DNA of 64,000 bases from Imhoffiella fuscus (GCF_042682685.1 NZ_JBHUHX010000052.1:207308-271307), one strand, 5' to 3'; positions 29,401-40,468 are shown, numbered from the stretch's first letter. Numbers and translations are program-made. The notes: generated by a model not told the origin, from the letters alone.

Positions 29401-29888
29401 AACGTTCAGGCGCCAATCCGGCACGTCTCAAGCTGGAACTGACCGAGAGCGTGGTCCTGGAAAACGCCGATCTGGTGATCGAGCGCATGCAGGAATTGCG
29501 CGCGTTGGGCGTCGGCTTTTCCATGGACGATTTCGGAACCGGCTACTCATCGCTCTCCTATCTCAAGCGTCTCCCGCTCGACCAGCTCAAGATCGACAAA
29601 TCCTTCGTGCGCGACATCACCACGGATCCCAACGACGCCGCCATCGTGCGAGCGATCCTGGCCATGAGCCATTCGCTCGGATTGCAGGTCCTCGCCGAGG
29701 GGGTGGAGACCGAGGAACAGCAGATCTTTCTGCGCGAGAACGGCTGCGACGCCTTCCAGGGATATCTCTTCGGCAGGCCGATTCCGATCGGCAAGTGGCC
29801 GCTCGATCCAAACCAGTCCGCCTTCGTCCAGACAATCGCCTCGGAAGACCGACTCCGATCGGCGAGTGGCGTCGTCAGCCGACCCTGA
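26424..29888 (+). CDS. GAF-PAS(4)-GGDEF-EAL cyclic-di-GMP protein
   Basis: A 1154-residue protein with no membrane segment. A GAF domain (about 8-160) is followed by four PAS domains (about 185-690), GGDEF (about 693-860) and EAL (about 887-1130). The cyclase motif reads GGDEY instead of GGDEF, with RAED as inhibitory site five residues before. The phosphodiesterase domain looks intact: EALLRW, DDFGTGYSSL, KIDKSFV and EGVETEEQ. It could be a bifunctional enzyme or a GTP-regulated phosphodiesterase. The start at 26424 is chosen as the first ATG ahead of the GAF domain without hydrophobic extension; an ATG at 26310 is possible. It is divergent from the hybrid kinase. Confidence 0.9.
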   Translation: MSPCQHPESVLLAAADFVSAKVSDSFVADLVAHAARTLGLDHVHIACLDASGERIEVRAAWHDGEPVDAWTYDIADSAGGAVLRQGRHQIESGARTAHPRDRDLQRLAAEGYIGAAIPGTHGRAAGLIAGISHAPLIRSDPALSALRILAAHAGNVFAVSAAHERLRQKQETLRHTLDRAERQIRESELHFRLLADSGQALVWTNGTDKGCDYVNKVWLDFTGRTLEQEYGDGWAESIHPDDRQRCMDIYLTAFDRRERFSMQYRLRRHDGEYRWIQDDGCPRYDEHGAFIGYIGHCLDITAARQSQEALVRKERYQQALLDNFPFAVWLKDTERRFLAVNQAFADAVGATSTDALIGRTEDETVIWPTGTSDQPISDREVMDRRHKLHAEHEILGSNGPAWMEIYKAPVADANGDLLGTVGFARDISDRKQAEQAVVKQRERMRLILDNAPVGIWLQRPSGRMEFVNRTFCEAIGIPEETFLARAHYSELIPKEFIKQCQESDARAMAEPGTVVTHERQRFADGEIHDLRVFKIAKRDEQGEPEALVGICLDITDELRNEQALRKSEAKFHTMLDWSHDWEYWILPDGHFCYMTPSAERLTGYPVEAFEKDPGLLDAIIHPEDRAAWDRHIQQALATTADTQICELEFRVQRKGGGYFWATHRCRPVRDAAGNDHGRRVTVRDISARKEAEEQIRNLAYFDFLTGLPNRRLLLDRLGHALIASRRSRHYGALLMIDLDHFKTLNDTQGHDEGDRLLVEVAHRIRQTLRAEDTASRLGGDEYVLLLEGLGKEEESAANRAEEIAEKIRHRLNAPYTISGDDQTYYCSCSIGLTLFSGEEGHTVEVLLKQADVALYQAKDAGRNTTRFFSPAMQMAIESRMALEAALRQALPRDELRLHYQPQFDQNGRCIGAEALLRWQRPDLGLISPIQFIPLAEETGLILPIGRWVVDTAGAQLKAWEAQPATRSLQLAINVSARQFHQPDFVAQVRDSLERSGANPARLKLELTESVVLENADLVIERMQELRALGVGFSMDDFGTGYSSLSYLKRLPLDQLKIDKSFVRDITTDPNDAAIVRAILAMSHSLGLQVLAEGVETEEQQIFLRENGCDAFQGYLFGRPIPIGKWPLDPNQSAFVQTIASEDRLRSASGVVSRP

Positions 29889-29937
29889 ACGCCCGAACCG
29901 GGCGAAGGCGGCCGTCCGCCCACGACCCGACGGACCC

Positions 29938-29963
29938 GCGTCGCCGAACAGACTCGGCGACGC
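29938..29963. terminator. Strong hairpin between convergent genes
   Basis: GCGTCGCCGA (29938-29947) pairs perfectly with TCGGCGACGC (29954-29963) over a 6-base loop. It lies midway between the convergent GGDEF-EAL and glycerophosphodiesterase genes. A second small stem (CGCCCG/CGGGCG) begins just after the GGDEF-EAL stop. No T-tract is present. Confidence 0.5.
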
Positions 29964-30001
29964 ATCGCCCGGAATCGGACTCAGAACCTCGGGATCGGCG
30001 C

Positions 30002-31231
<1,230 letters not shown>

Positions 31232-31350
31232 TGCGGGCTCCGTTATAACGAGTGAGGACAAACGAGAAAAGCCGAGTCCGCAACGATATAGCGCCTCAAT
31301 GACACCCGTATGCCGCTTGTGTGACGATCGCGACCACCGTGCCGCGCGGG

Positions 31351-34300
31351 CTAAGCACGCGGCGAGACCGATGATTCGGCGGGGCGGAGCCATTTGAGCA
31401 GGACGGCATAGAGACGCTCGGGCTCGAACGGTTTGCCGATATGGTCGTTCATACCCGCCGCCAGACATTCAAACCGATCCTCGTCGAAGGCATTGGCAGT
31501 CATCGCCAGGATGGGAAGATCGCGCGCTCCAGGCAGCGCCCGGATACGGCGGGTCGCCTCGAATCCGCCCATGACGGGCATCTGCACGTCCATGAGGACG
31601 AGCGCGTATCCGCCCCTCCCTACCCGCTCGACCGCCTTGACCCCGTTATCCACCACGTCCACCTCCAGCCCCGTGTCCCGCAGCAACTCGACCGCGACCA
31701 TCCGGTTCACAGGATCGTCCTCGGCGAGCAGGATGCGTCGGCCACGATGTGCCTCGACGAGTAGACGCCGGTCGGACTCCGCGTGTGCGTGCTCTGCCGC
31801 AAGCGGTGCACCGGCGGAGGAACATCCGAAACGGGCCGTCATCCAAAAGGTGCTGCCGACCCCTAGCCTGCTCTCGACGCCAACCTCGCCCCCCATGAGA
31901 TTGGCCAAACGCTTGACGATCACCAGCCCCAATCCGGTTCCGCCATAGCGTCGGGTGGTCGATTCGTCCGCCTGGGTGAAGGCGGTAAAGAGGCGCTCGC
32001 ACTGATCGGGCGAGAGGCCGATCCCCTGATCCTCGACCGAGATCCGCAGCAGCACCGAGTCGAAAGCTTCCTCGACGAGCGCGCCCCTGACCCAAATGGT
32101 TCCCCGTTCGGAGAACTTGATGGCATTGCCCACGAAGTTGAGCAGCACCTGACCGAGTCGCAGCGAATCCCCGACCAGGATGTCGGGCACATCGGGGGCG
32201 ATCTCCTTGACCAGGATCAGCCCCTTCTCCCGGGCGCGCTCGTCGAGCAAACCGAGCGCCTGGTCGAAGGTTCGAGCGATCGAGAATGCCCGCAGCTCCA
32301 ACGTGAGACCTCCGGCCTCGATCTTGGAGAGATCCAAGAGGTCGTCGATGATGCGCAGCAGATGCGCCGCCGCCTCGCCGGACGTGCTCAGCAACTCGCG
32401 CGCCTTGGGGTCGGTCGCGTCCCTCAACAGCAGATGGTTGAGTCCCATGATGGCGTTCATGGGCGTGCGGATCTCATGGCTCATATTGGCCAAAAAGGCG
32501 CTCTTCGCACGATTGGCCGCATTGGCAGCATCGCGCGCCTCGATCAGTTCATGGGTGCGTGATTCGACCAGGGTTTCCAGATGAGAGCGGTATTGCTCCA
32601 GCTCCGCCTCGGCCTCCTTGAGCGAGCTGATATCGAAGAAGGTCACGACGACCTGGGCCAATCGGCCCTGCTCGTCCAGGATCGGGTGGGCCTCGCACTG
32701 GACCCAGATCGCAGAGGGGTCCCCCTCGTTCGGTCTTCCGATGATGAGCCCCTGCTGCGCCTGACCGGTAGCCAGCACACGATTGACCGGATACTCGGGA
32801 GGTGAAAGACGGCGTCCGCGCTCGTCAAACAGATGCCAAAGCCGCTCTTCGACGCAACAACCGATCAGCTGATCCGCGTCGATCCCCATGAGACGAGCTG
32901 CCATCGGATTGGCGAATCGGATGCGCCCATCAGGTCCGTGCACCACGACGCCTCCATGCAGCGTCTCGATGAGTCCGCGATAGTTGCGCTCGCTCTCGCG
33001 CAACGCGGCCTGGGACTCGAAGCGCTCGATGGCGTCGGCCACGGTATTGGCCACCGTGCGAAGCATCTCCAGCATGGCATGCACATCGGGACGCGACCGG
33101 AAATCCGCCAGGGACAGCGCACCGAAACAGCACCCGCCCATCACCAGCGGAACGCAGACGAAGGTGCTCACCTCCAGCTGTCTCAACGCATCGCAGCGGT
33201 ATTCGGGACGACGGTCGGCATCCAGCACCACTAGGGGTTCGCCGGTACGCACGACCAGACCGGAGAGCGTGTCGTCGAGCGGAACCCGCAGGCCCGCAAG
33301 CGCCTCCGGCAGCCCCGTCGAACCCGTGAAGAGCATCTCTGCGCGCTCGGCGTCGTAGCGCTCCAGCACCACGATCGGGAATCCGAGACGGGACGCAAGC
33401 AGCGAGGGTAGCACCGCCCGGAAAGCATCGAGCGAATCGGAGGAGACGGCGAGCCGCGCCACGGCGCCGAGGGTCTCGCGCGATAGATCGGCGGCGACCT
33501 GCTCGCCGATATCGCGTAGGGTCAGGAGGTATCCGTAGCCCTCCAGCGACAGCAGCGTCACCGTGACGCTGAGCCAGGTGACCGAGGCATCGGTGTGCAG
33601 CAGACCGATCTCGGCCTGATACTCGCCATCCGGGGACTGGCGGGCGCGCGCGCAAGGAATCTCGTCGAACGGCATAGGGGTGCCGTCGCGGCGAACGATC
33701 CAACCCGAACGGGACTCGATCTCATGCTGCAGGTTGGCCCCGATGGGCAGACCGATCAGACGCTCGGCGACCGAATTCTGCTCCAGGATCGCGTTCTCCG
33801 CATCGGTGACCAAGACCCCGAGGGACAGGCTTGCAAACAGGGTTCGATACTTGGTCAGAACGACGTCGCGCGACAGCTCGGCGTGTTTGCGCTCGGTGAT
33901 GTCGATCATGGAGCCGCGATAGAGGCTGACGCTTCCCGTGGAATCGCGGATCGCCGAGGCATTGATGGAGACCCAGAGTTCAGAGCCATCGCGCCTGCGG
34001 CCCCGCGCCTCGAACCCCTCGGCCTTCCCGCGCGTTTCGAGCAGAGCGCTCAAGCGCGCTCGGTCCGCCGAATCCGCGTATACCTGCCGACCGATGTCCT
34101 CGACCTCCGCTCGGAGCTGTGCGGGGCTGCCGAACCCAAGGATCCGGGCGAAGGCGCTATTGACGTCCAGATAATGCCCCTCGGGAGAGGATTGGTAGAT
34201 GCCCACCAACGAGGTCTCGAAGATTTCGCGATACTTGCGCTCGGCCTCGCGCAGCGCCCTTTCGGTCCACTCGTGCGCCGCCAGCTCGCCGCTCAAGCGC

Positions 34301-35262
34301 CGCGTTTGATTGCGCGAGCGCGCCAACGCCAACGTCAAGGCGACGAGCAACAGGGTGACGACCGTCCCGAAGAACGCGATCGAGAGCACACGCGGATCCG
34401 TCCACGCCTGGCGTTCACCCCCGTGCCAGGCGAACAGCAGGGTCCAGCGATAGGCATTGAAGTCGAGCGACATACGCTCGGCCCTGGGCGGAAATCGCTC
34501 GCCCGGATGCGTATCGTAGAGCAGCCGAGTCTCGGAGATCGGATCTCCATCGTAGATGGCGAACCGAACTGGATGCCCCTGCTCCGGCACATGCACCGCC
34601 GGAATGCCCTGCATCAGGTCGCCCGGCCGAAACGCGCAAAAGACCCAGCCAATCAGCGCGCGCCGACGCTCATCCACACCGTCCAGCGGAGTACCCAAGC
34701 GGTAGACCGGAACGAACATGAGCGAGCCGGCACCCGAAACCCGGCCGATCCGGCTGGCGACCACAGCCAAATCCTCATCGCGCGAGACCTCCATGGCGGC
34801 ACGCCAGGCCGGGTCGGAGAAGAGATCGCGACCGAGGGGTTGAGGATCGCGGCCGGAGAAGGACATCCGATAAAGGATGGGGGCATGTAGCTCGCCCCCT
34901 GCTCGCGCGCCCTCCTCGGCGGCGCGCCCCGACGAAACCAGACGCGCGAAGCCGATGCCCTGGATGCCGGCCGCCCCCGGATGGGAGCGATCGATCTGGA
35001 CGTAGGCCTGCCAACGCTCGCGCGACACATTGTCCGTGCCGGACAGGAAAGCGGCCGTGCCACGCAGGAGCTGGGCGTGATCCTGCAAACGCTCCCGGAT
35101 CAAGACCGCCAACTCATCGCCGAATTGGGCGAGGGCATGGCGATGCAGCGTCATCACATCCGACCACGCGTAGAAGGTCGCAAACGCGGTGACGCAGGAC
35201 CCGAAAACCAGGATCAGCCAAATCCTCCAGTGAGGATACGACAGGAAGCCGATTCTGCTCAT
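31351..35262 (-). CDS. CHASE-domain hybrid histidine kinase
   Basis: A 1303-residue inner membrane sensor. A first helix (about 10-35) and a second (about 300-322) enclose a periplasmic CHASE domain, recognised by GIQGIGFARLV and the FAIYDGD strand near its end. PAS (about 340), PAS, GAF (about 595-750) and a third PAS (about 755-880) precede HisKA (NMSHEIRTP near 928), HATPase_c (YGGTGLGLVI) and one receiver (MDVQMPVMGG, with the Lys in IGKPF). There is no HPt. CHASE domains sense small ligands. The ATG at 35262 is preferred to 35271 because GAGGA then has an 8-base spacing. It lies 88 bases after the CBS hybrid kinase, so the two may be co-transcribed. Confidence 0.9.
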   Translation of the reverse strand: MSRIGFLSYPHWRIWLILVFGSCVTAFATFYAWSDVMTLHRHALAQFGDELAVLIRERLQDHAQLLRGTAAFLSGTDNVSRERWQAYVQIDRSHPGAAGIQGIGFARLVSSGRAAEEGARAGGELHAPILYRMSFSGRDPQPLGRDLFSDPAWRAAMEVSRDEDLAVVASRIGRVSGAGSLMFVPVYRLGTPLDGVDERRRALIGWVFCAFRPGDLMQGIPAVHVPEQGHPVRFAIYDGDPISETRLLYDTHPGERFPPRAERMSLDFNAYRWTLLFAWHGGERQAWTDPRVLSIAFFGTVVTLLLVALTLALARSRNQTRRLSGELAAHEWTERALREAERKYREIFETSLVGIYQSSPEGHYLDVNSAFARILGFGSPAQLRAEVEDIGRQVYADSADRARLSALLETRGKAEGFEARGRRRDGSELWVSINASAIRDSTGSVSLYRGSMIDITERKHAELSRDVVLTKYRTLFASLSLGVLVTDAENAILEQNSVAERLIGLPIGANLQHEIESRSGWIVRRDGTPMPFDEIPCARARQSPDGEYQAEIGLLHTDASVTWLSVTVTLLSLEGYGYLLTLRDIGEQVAADLSRETLGAVARLAVSSDSLDAFRAVLPSLLASRLGFPIVVLERYDAERAEMLFTGSTGLPEALAGLRVPLDDTLSGLVVRTGEPLVVLDADRRPEYRCDALRQLEVSTFVCVPLVMGGCCFGALSLADFRSRPDVHAMLEMLRTVANTVADAIERFESQAALRESERNYRGLIETLHGGVVVHGPDGRIRFANPMAARLMGIDADQLIGCCVEERLWHLFDERGRRLSPPEYPVNRVLATGQAQQGLIIGRPNEGDPSAIWVQCEAHPILDEQGRLAQVVVTFFDISSLKEAEAELEQYRSHLETLVESRTHELIEARDAANAANRAKSAFLANMSHEIRTPMNAIMGLNHLLLRDATDPKARELLSTSGEAAAHLLRIIDDLLDLSKIEAGGLTLELRAFSIARTFDQALGLLDERAREKGLILVKEIAPDVPDILVGDSLRLGQVLLNFVGNAIKFSERGTIWVRGALVEEAFDSVLLRISVEDQGIGLSPDQCERLFTAFTQADESTTRRYGGTGLGLVIVKRLANLMGGEVGVESRLGVGSTFWMTARFGCSSAGAPLAAEHAHAESDRRLLVEAHRGRRILLAEDDPVNRMVAVELLRDTGLEVDVVDNGVKAVERVGRGGYALVLMDVQMPVMGGFEATRRIRALPGARDLPILAMTANAFDEDRFECLAAGMNDHIGKPFEPERLYAVLLKWLRPAESSVSPRA

Positions 35263-35350
35263 CACATCCATCCTCGGCCGCTATTGAGGCAACGCTCGAA
35301 TCAGGGCGAAGCGGCACCCGCCCACACCGCGTTCAGACGACCAAGGCGAC

Positions 35351-38300
35351 TTAGGCGAGTCCGAGATGCGCCAGTTCCTCGATCAGCCCCAGAAGATCGC
35401 GCTCCAGATTCACGACGCCGGAATCGATGACGGCCGGTGCCGCCCCTTCGCGCAGCGCCAGCTCGATCTCGGCGGCACGCTGGCGAACGGTCTCCGCGCC
35501 TAGCGTTGCGGCGACACCTTTGAGCGTGTGGGTAAACAACCTGGCCTCGGCCGGATCTCCCGCAGCCAGAATCTGGCGCAGCTTGGTCGCGTCCTCGCCG
35601 TGGTTGGCGACGAACCGCCCCAGCAGCTTGAGATAGATGGTCTGGTTCCCAGCGACCGAGGCCAGACCCCGCGCCGTGTCCAGACCCGGAATGACGATGC
35701 CATCCAGCGACTCCAGAGGCGTTGCTGGTGCCTTGGAGGCAGAGGCCGTACCGGTCTTATCCGAGTCGCTCGGAAGCCAGCGCAGCAGCGCAGCGTAGAG
35801 CCGTTCCGGCTCGACGGGCTTGCCGATGTGATCGTTCATCCCGGCTGCCAGACACTGCTGGCGATCCTCGTCGAAGGCATTGGCGGTCATGGCCAGGATC
35901 GGCAGATCGGCCTTGTCGGGCAGACACCGGATCGCGCGCGTAGCGGAGAGCCCATCCATCACCGGCATCTGCATGTCCATCAAGATCAGGGCGTAATCCC
36001 CCTCGCGCACCTTGGCCAGCGCCTGCTCGCCGTTGTCGGCGACATCGACCATCAGAGCGGTGTTCTTGAGCAGCGCCAAGGCGACCTCCTGGTTGATCGG
36101 ATCGTCCTCGACCAACAGGATGCGTGTCCCGGCATGGCGGCGGGCCAGGGTCAAATCGGAGGGCGGCACCGGCCGTTCGGAACAGTCGACAGCCGGCTCC
36201 TCGACCGGAATCTCGGTAGCCACATCGAACGGTAAGCGCACCCAAAAGGTGCTGCCCCGACCCAGGTCGCTGTCCACACCGATATCGCCAGCCATGAGCG
36301 TGATCAGACGCTTGCAGATGACCAGTCCCAGACCGGTTCCGCCGAAACGGCGAGTCGTCGAATTGTCGGCCTGGACGAACGCATGGAAGAGCCGTTTGCA
36401 CTGGTCTTCGCTCAGGCCGATCCCCTCGTCGCTCACCGAGAGCCGAATCCAACAGCGCTGCTCCGAGACCTCCTCGGCACGAATCTCCACCAGGATCTCG
36501 CCCCGATCCGAAAATTTGACCGCGTTGCTGAGAAAGTTGAGCAGGATCTGTCCGAGCCGCAGCGGGTCTCCCCACAACGCAGCGGGGACCTCTGGCGCCA
36601 CGCGACGCCGCAATCTCAATCCCTTGGCACTGGCGCGATCAGACACCAGGGTGAAGGCGTCTTCAACCAAACGCTCGGGGAAAAACCGATGCCGCTCCAG
36701 AACCAGTTGGCCGGCCTCGATCTTGGAGAAATCCAGAATGTCGTTAATGACACCCAGCAGATGATTGGCCGCCCCCTTGATCTTGGCCACATGCTCGCGC
36801 GAGCTCCCGGCCATAACCTCGCGCTCCAACAGATGGGCGAGCCCGATGATGGCGTTCATCGGGGTACGAATCTCATGGCTCATATTGGCCAGGAAGGCGC
36901 TCTTGGCCTGATTGGCGGCCTCGGCCGCCTCCTTGGACTCCGCCAACGCGATCTCGGCCCGCCGGCGCATCCGGATCCGCCAGAAGTCCTCGGCGAAGAG
37001 CTGCAACTGCCGAACGTCGCTCGCTTCGTAGTCGTCGAGTTTGTTGCCGACCCCAACCAGCAGGCGCACCTTGCCGCCCTCCAGCACGGGAACGACGAGA
37101 TGTCGGATCAGATCGCACTGCCCCAGTGGAGATCCGTTGTGGTCGGGCGCCTCTTGACAGGCGTTATCCAATACCGGCTGCCGATCGCGCACCGCCTCCG
37201 TCCAAAGGGCCACCCCGGAGACCGAATCCTGGATCTCGTGACCCATCGAGCACAGCGGCTCGGCGCCGCTCGACCAGATGCAGGAACCGATCCGCTCCTG
37301 GTCCTCCTCGACGAAGCGCAGATAGCCGATCCGGCTCTCGGTGACCTCGACTGCGGCCTCGACGCACCGCTGCAGTAACGCCTCCTCGTTCAGATCGGAG
37401 GCAAGCTGAGTCAGCTCGAACAGCAGCTTGAGCCGGCGGTCGTTCTTGCGTAGCGCACGATTCGCCGCCTCCAGCTCGTTCGTGCGCGAGCGCACCAGCG
37501 CCTCAAGATCATTGCGATGGCGGTCGAGCTCCTCCGTAACCTGCTTGCGCTCGGTGATATCGCGGGCGATTCCCAGTACACCGATCAGCTGGCCGGAGAC
37601 ATCGAACATCGGGGTCTTGGCGGTCTCGAACAGCCCCCGGTAGCCACCTGTCGCGAAGGTGAGCCATTCCTCGTTGAGCGTCGGCCCGACGGATTGCAGC
37701 GCGAGGAGATCATGCGTGCGAAAGAAGTCCGCGAGTTCCCGGTCGACGAAATCGTAGTCGCTCCGCCCGATGATGGACGCCCTCGGGGTCCCGAAGAGCC
37801 GTTCGAAGGCCGGATTGCAGGCGAGGTAGATGCCGTTCGGATCCTTGAGCCAGACGAGGTCCGGAACGGCATCCAGGATCGCCTGCAAGCGGTCCTTGGC
37901 CGCCAGGATCTCGGAGACCTCGCTCGCGAGCTGGGGACCCTGCTCGGCAAGCGGCGTGTCGTTCGGCAGACTATCGACCTGATACCAGGCGTGATCCTGC
38001 AGCAGGACCGCACTGATCCGCTCCATCAAGCGATGCAGCGTCACCATTCCGATCAGCAGCCCGTCCTCGTCGACGACCGCGAGATGCCGCACCTGCAGGT
38101 CCTGCATCAGCCGAGCGGTCTCGGTCACCGAGGTATGGTGCGCGACGGCCTGAACCGGCGCCTGCATCACCTCGCTCAGCAACAGCCGACGGCCTCTGTC
38201 GAGCGCCCCGGAAGCGATCAGCCGCGGGACATCGCGCTCGGTGAGGATGCCGCGCGCCAGTCGGCCGTCCGCCGCCACGGCATAGGAGGTGCGTCGCTGC

Positions 38301-38785
38301 ATCATGAGCGCCAAGGCATCCTCCAGCGGCGCCTCCGGGGAAATGAGCGGCAGATCGCGATCCATCGCATCGGTGAGATCGTCGAGCCGACGCAGAAAGC
38401 TGAATCCCAGGTGGCGACGGAAATCGGTCTCGGTGGCGACACCAACCAAATCGCCCGCGTCATCGACCGCGACCAGATGGCGCACCTGCTGGGCCAGGGC
38501 CGCGCGATAGGAGTCGGGGAACGAGGTGTTCTGAGAAATGGTCATGACCGGGGAGGTCATCAGCTCGGAGACGGGTGTCTGCAAATCCGTGCGCTGGTGC
38601 ATGAAGCGCAGCAGATCGCGCTCGGTCATGATCCCGACTGGACGGCCATCCTCCAGCACCAGCAGCGACGAGATGCGCGACGCCGCCATCTGGCGCGCCG
38701 CCTCATCCAACGGGCAGTTCGGCGAAACATGGCGGATCCGCCGATTCATGATATCCGCGAGCGTCAGATCGGTCACCGAAAGCAT
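35351..38785 (-). CDS. Hybrid histidine kinase with four CBS domains and HPt
   Basis: A 1144-residue protein with no membrane helix. Four CBS motifs form two Bateman modules (about 8-135 and 140-262), each with the VGxxTExD or ILTERD-type strand (PVGIMTERDLLRFM, LVGVATETDF, RGILTERDVPR, LIGMVTLHRL). PAS (about 298-410), a GAF (about 460-610), HisKA (H near 634), HATPase_c (FGGTGLGLVI), a receiver (MDMQMPVMDG) and HPt (HTLKG near 1086) follow. CBS pairs usually bind adenine nucleotides, so this kinase could read energy charge or a nucleotide messenger in the cytoplasm. The ATG at 38785 follows AGGGGC. The 286 bases upstream hold no gene I can support. Confidence 0.9.
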   Translation of the reverse strand: MLSVTDLTLADIMNRRIRHVSPNCPLDEAARQMAASRISSLLVLEDGRPVGIMTERDLLRFMHQRTDLQTPVSELMTSPVMTISQNTSFPDSYRAALAQQVRHLVAVDDAGDLVGVATETDFRRHLGFSFLRRLDDLTDAMDRDLPLISPEAPLEDALALMMQRRTSYAVAADGRLARGILTERDVPRLIASGALDRGRRLLLSEVMQAPVQAVAHHTSVTETARLMQDLQVRHLAVVDEDGLLIGMVTLHRLMERISAVLLQDHAWYQVDSLPNDTPLAEQGPQLASEVSEILAAKDRLQAILDAVPDLVWLKDPNGIYLACNPAFERLFGTPRASIIGRSDYDFVDRELADFFRTHDLLALQSVGPTLNEEWLTFATGGYRGLFETAKTPMFDVSGQLIGVLGIARDITERKQVTEELDRHRNDLEALVRSRTNELEAANRALRKNDRRLKLLFELTQLASDLNEEALLQRCVEAAVEVTESRIGYLRFVEEDQERIGSCIWSSGAEPLCSMGHEIQDSVSGVALWTEAVRDRQPVLDNACQEAPDHNGSPLGQCDLIRHLVVPVLEGGKVRLLVGVGNKLDDYEASDVRQLQLFAEDFWRIRMRRRAEIALAESKEAAEAANQAKSAFLANMSHEIRTPMNAIIGLAHLLEREVMAGSSREHVAKIKGAANHLLGVINDILDFSKIEAGQLVLERHRFFPERLVEDAFTLVSDRASAKGLRLRRRVAPEVPAALWGDPLRLGQILLNFLSNAVKFSDRGEILVEIRAEEVSEQRCWIRLSVSDEGIGLSEDQCKRLFHAFVQADNSTTRRFGGTGLGLVICKRLITLMAGDIGVDSDLGRGSTFWVRLPFDVATEIPVEEPAVDCSERPVPPSDLTLARRHAGTRILLVEDDPINQEVALALLKNTALMVDVADNGEQALAKVREGDYALILMDMQMPVMDGLSATRAIRCLPDKADLPILAMTANAFDEDRQQCLAAGMNDHIGKPVEPERLYAALLRWLPSDSDKTGTASASKAPATPLESLDGIVIPGLDTARGLASVAGNQTIYLKLLGRFVANHGEDATKLRQILAAGDPAEARLFTHTLKGVAATLGAETVRQRAAEIELALREGAAPAVIDSGVVNLERDLLGLIEELAHLGLA

Positions 38786-39071
38786 GCGCAAGCCCCTAAA
38801 GCAAAAAGAAAAAGGAGCGGCGCCTGGCAAAGGTGGGCGCTACGCCGGATCTCCTCAATATACTGATGCCCCAGTACTGGCGCTTCACCCCGATCGCTCG
38901 AAACGCCGAACGCTGGATGCCGCAGATGCGATGACGCCGAAATGGTCCAAGCGGCCCATGACCGAACATCATCGGCGTCACAGGAATGCGATTCAAACTC
39001 CCTCACGCTCTTGCGGCGCATCCTACCATGGCGGCACAGGTCACCCTATCGTAACCGCCCTGTCCCAACCG

Positions 39072-40304
39072 TCAGAGGTCCATCGATCCGAGCCGCGCCA
39101 CATCACGGTCGCGCATGCCGAGCAGGTAGAGGATTCCGTCGAGACCCACGTTGGCGATGGAATGACGCGCCTGCTGGGTAACGATAGGCTTGGCGTGAAA
39201 GGCGATGCCCAGACCGGCGATGGAGAGCATGGGCAGATCGTTCGCACCGTCGCCGACCGCGATCACCTGTTCGAGCCGGATACACTCGCGCTCGGCGATC
39301 TCACGCAGCAGATCCGCCTTGCGCCGACCGTCGATGATCTCGCCCGAGACCTCGCCGGTCAGCTTGCCGTCGCGGAAATCGAGCCGGTTGGCATAGACGT
39401 AGTCGACACCGAAACGCCGCTGCAGATGCTCGGCGAAATAGGTGAATCCGCCCGAAAGGATGGCCACCTTATAGCCCAGCCTCTTGAGCGACGCGATCAG
39501 TCGATCGGCGCCCTCGGTGATCGGCAAACGCTCGGCGATCCCGGCCAGCACCGACTCGTCGAGCCCCTTGAGCAGGGCCATGCGACGGCGAAAGCTCTCC
39601 TGGAAATCCAGCTCGCCACGCATGGCCGACTCGGTGATGGCCGCAACCTGGTCGCCGACACCGGCCGCCGCCGCCAGTTCGTCGATCACTTCGGTCTGGA
39701 TCAGGGTGGAATCCATGTCGAAGCAGACCAGCCGCCGGTTGCGCCGATAGATGTCGTCCTCCTGCACCGAGACGTCCACGTCGATCACCCGACCCAGAGC
39801 CAGGAACTCCGCGTGCAGATCCGCCAGGCTGTCCACCGCGCCGCGCACCGAAAGCTCCACGGAGGCCAGCGGATGCTCGCGCCGATCGCGCCGCGAGATA
39901 CGGCCGGTGAGGCGCGCAATGCGATCGACGTTGAGCCCGCGCGCCGCGACCACGGCGGTCACCTTGGCGATATGTCCCGCATCGATCTCGCGCCCGAGCA
40001 GGGTGAGGATATGGCGCGGCCGGCCCTGTTCATGGACCCAGCCCTCGTAGGCATCGGCGGCGATCGGGGCGAAGCGGATATCGAGCCCCATGCCGTGGGC
40101 GCAGAAGAGGAGATCCTTGAAGACACCGCAGTCGGCCCCGGCGGCGGGGAGCTCGACCAGCAGACCGAGCGCCAATGCGTTGTGGATGGTCGATTGACCG
40201 ATATCGAGGACGGGGACGTGATAGCGGGCGAGGATCTCGGTCAGGGAGGCGATGATACCGGGCCGGTCCTCGCCGGTGACGTTGATCAGGACGATTTCGC
40301 TCAT
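39072..40304 (-). CDS. serB: Phosphoserine phosphatase with two ACT domains
   Basis: A 410-residue HAD enzyme for the last step of serine synthesis. Two ACT-like domains occupy about 1-180 (opening VLINVTGEDRPGI), as in the long SerB of gammaproteobacteria and mycobacteria, which is inhibited by serine. The HAD core has the nucleophile D196 and acid D198 in CFDMDST, LSGGFTYF and the metal motif VGDGANDLPM. The ATG at 40304 is where the ACT domain starts; the open frame upstream adds 54 Arg/Ser-rich residues that do not fit. It is not clustered with other serine genes. Confidence 0.96.
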   Translation of the reverse strand: MSEIVLINVTGEDRPGIIASLTEILARYHVPVLDIGQSTIHNALALGLLVELPAAGADCGVFKDLLFCAHGMGLDIRFAPIAADAYEGWVHEQGRPRHILTLLGREIDAGHIAKVTAVVAARGLNVDRIARLTGRISRRDRREHPLASVELSVRGAVDSLADLHAEFLALGRVIDVDVSVQEDDIYRRNRRLVCFDMDSTLIQTEVIDELAAAAGVGDQVAAITESAMRGELDFQESFRRRMALLKGLDESVLAGIAERLPITEGADRLIASLKRLGYKVAILSGGFTYFAEHLQRRFGVDYVYANRLDFRDGKLTGEVSGEIIDGRRKADLLREIAERECIRLEQVIAVGDGANDLPMLSIAGLGIAFHAKPIVTQQARHSIANVGLDGILYLLGMRDRDVARLGSMDL

Positions 40305-40468
40305 CTTGGAATCAGCTGCGCTCAGCGAAAAGCGCCTATTGTAGGCGCTCGGCACCTGCCTGGGATCGCCGAATTGCACTCGACGGTTCCCAGGAACTGA
40401 CGCGGCGGACCCCGCAACGGAGGATCTCGGCCCGAACCCGGAGAGGATCGGGCAGAAACCCGCCAATG

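Noticed and set aside
31232..31468. N-terminal extension of the glycerophosphodiesterase
   Set aside because: The frame is open upstream, but the extension would bury the signal peptide. The ATG at 31231 with GGAG is better.
38786..39071. Small gene upstream of the CBS hybrid kinase
   Set aside because: An 82-codon minus-strand frame overlaps the region, but it has no ribosome site or family signature and its composition is random-like.
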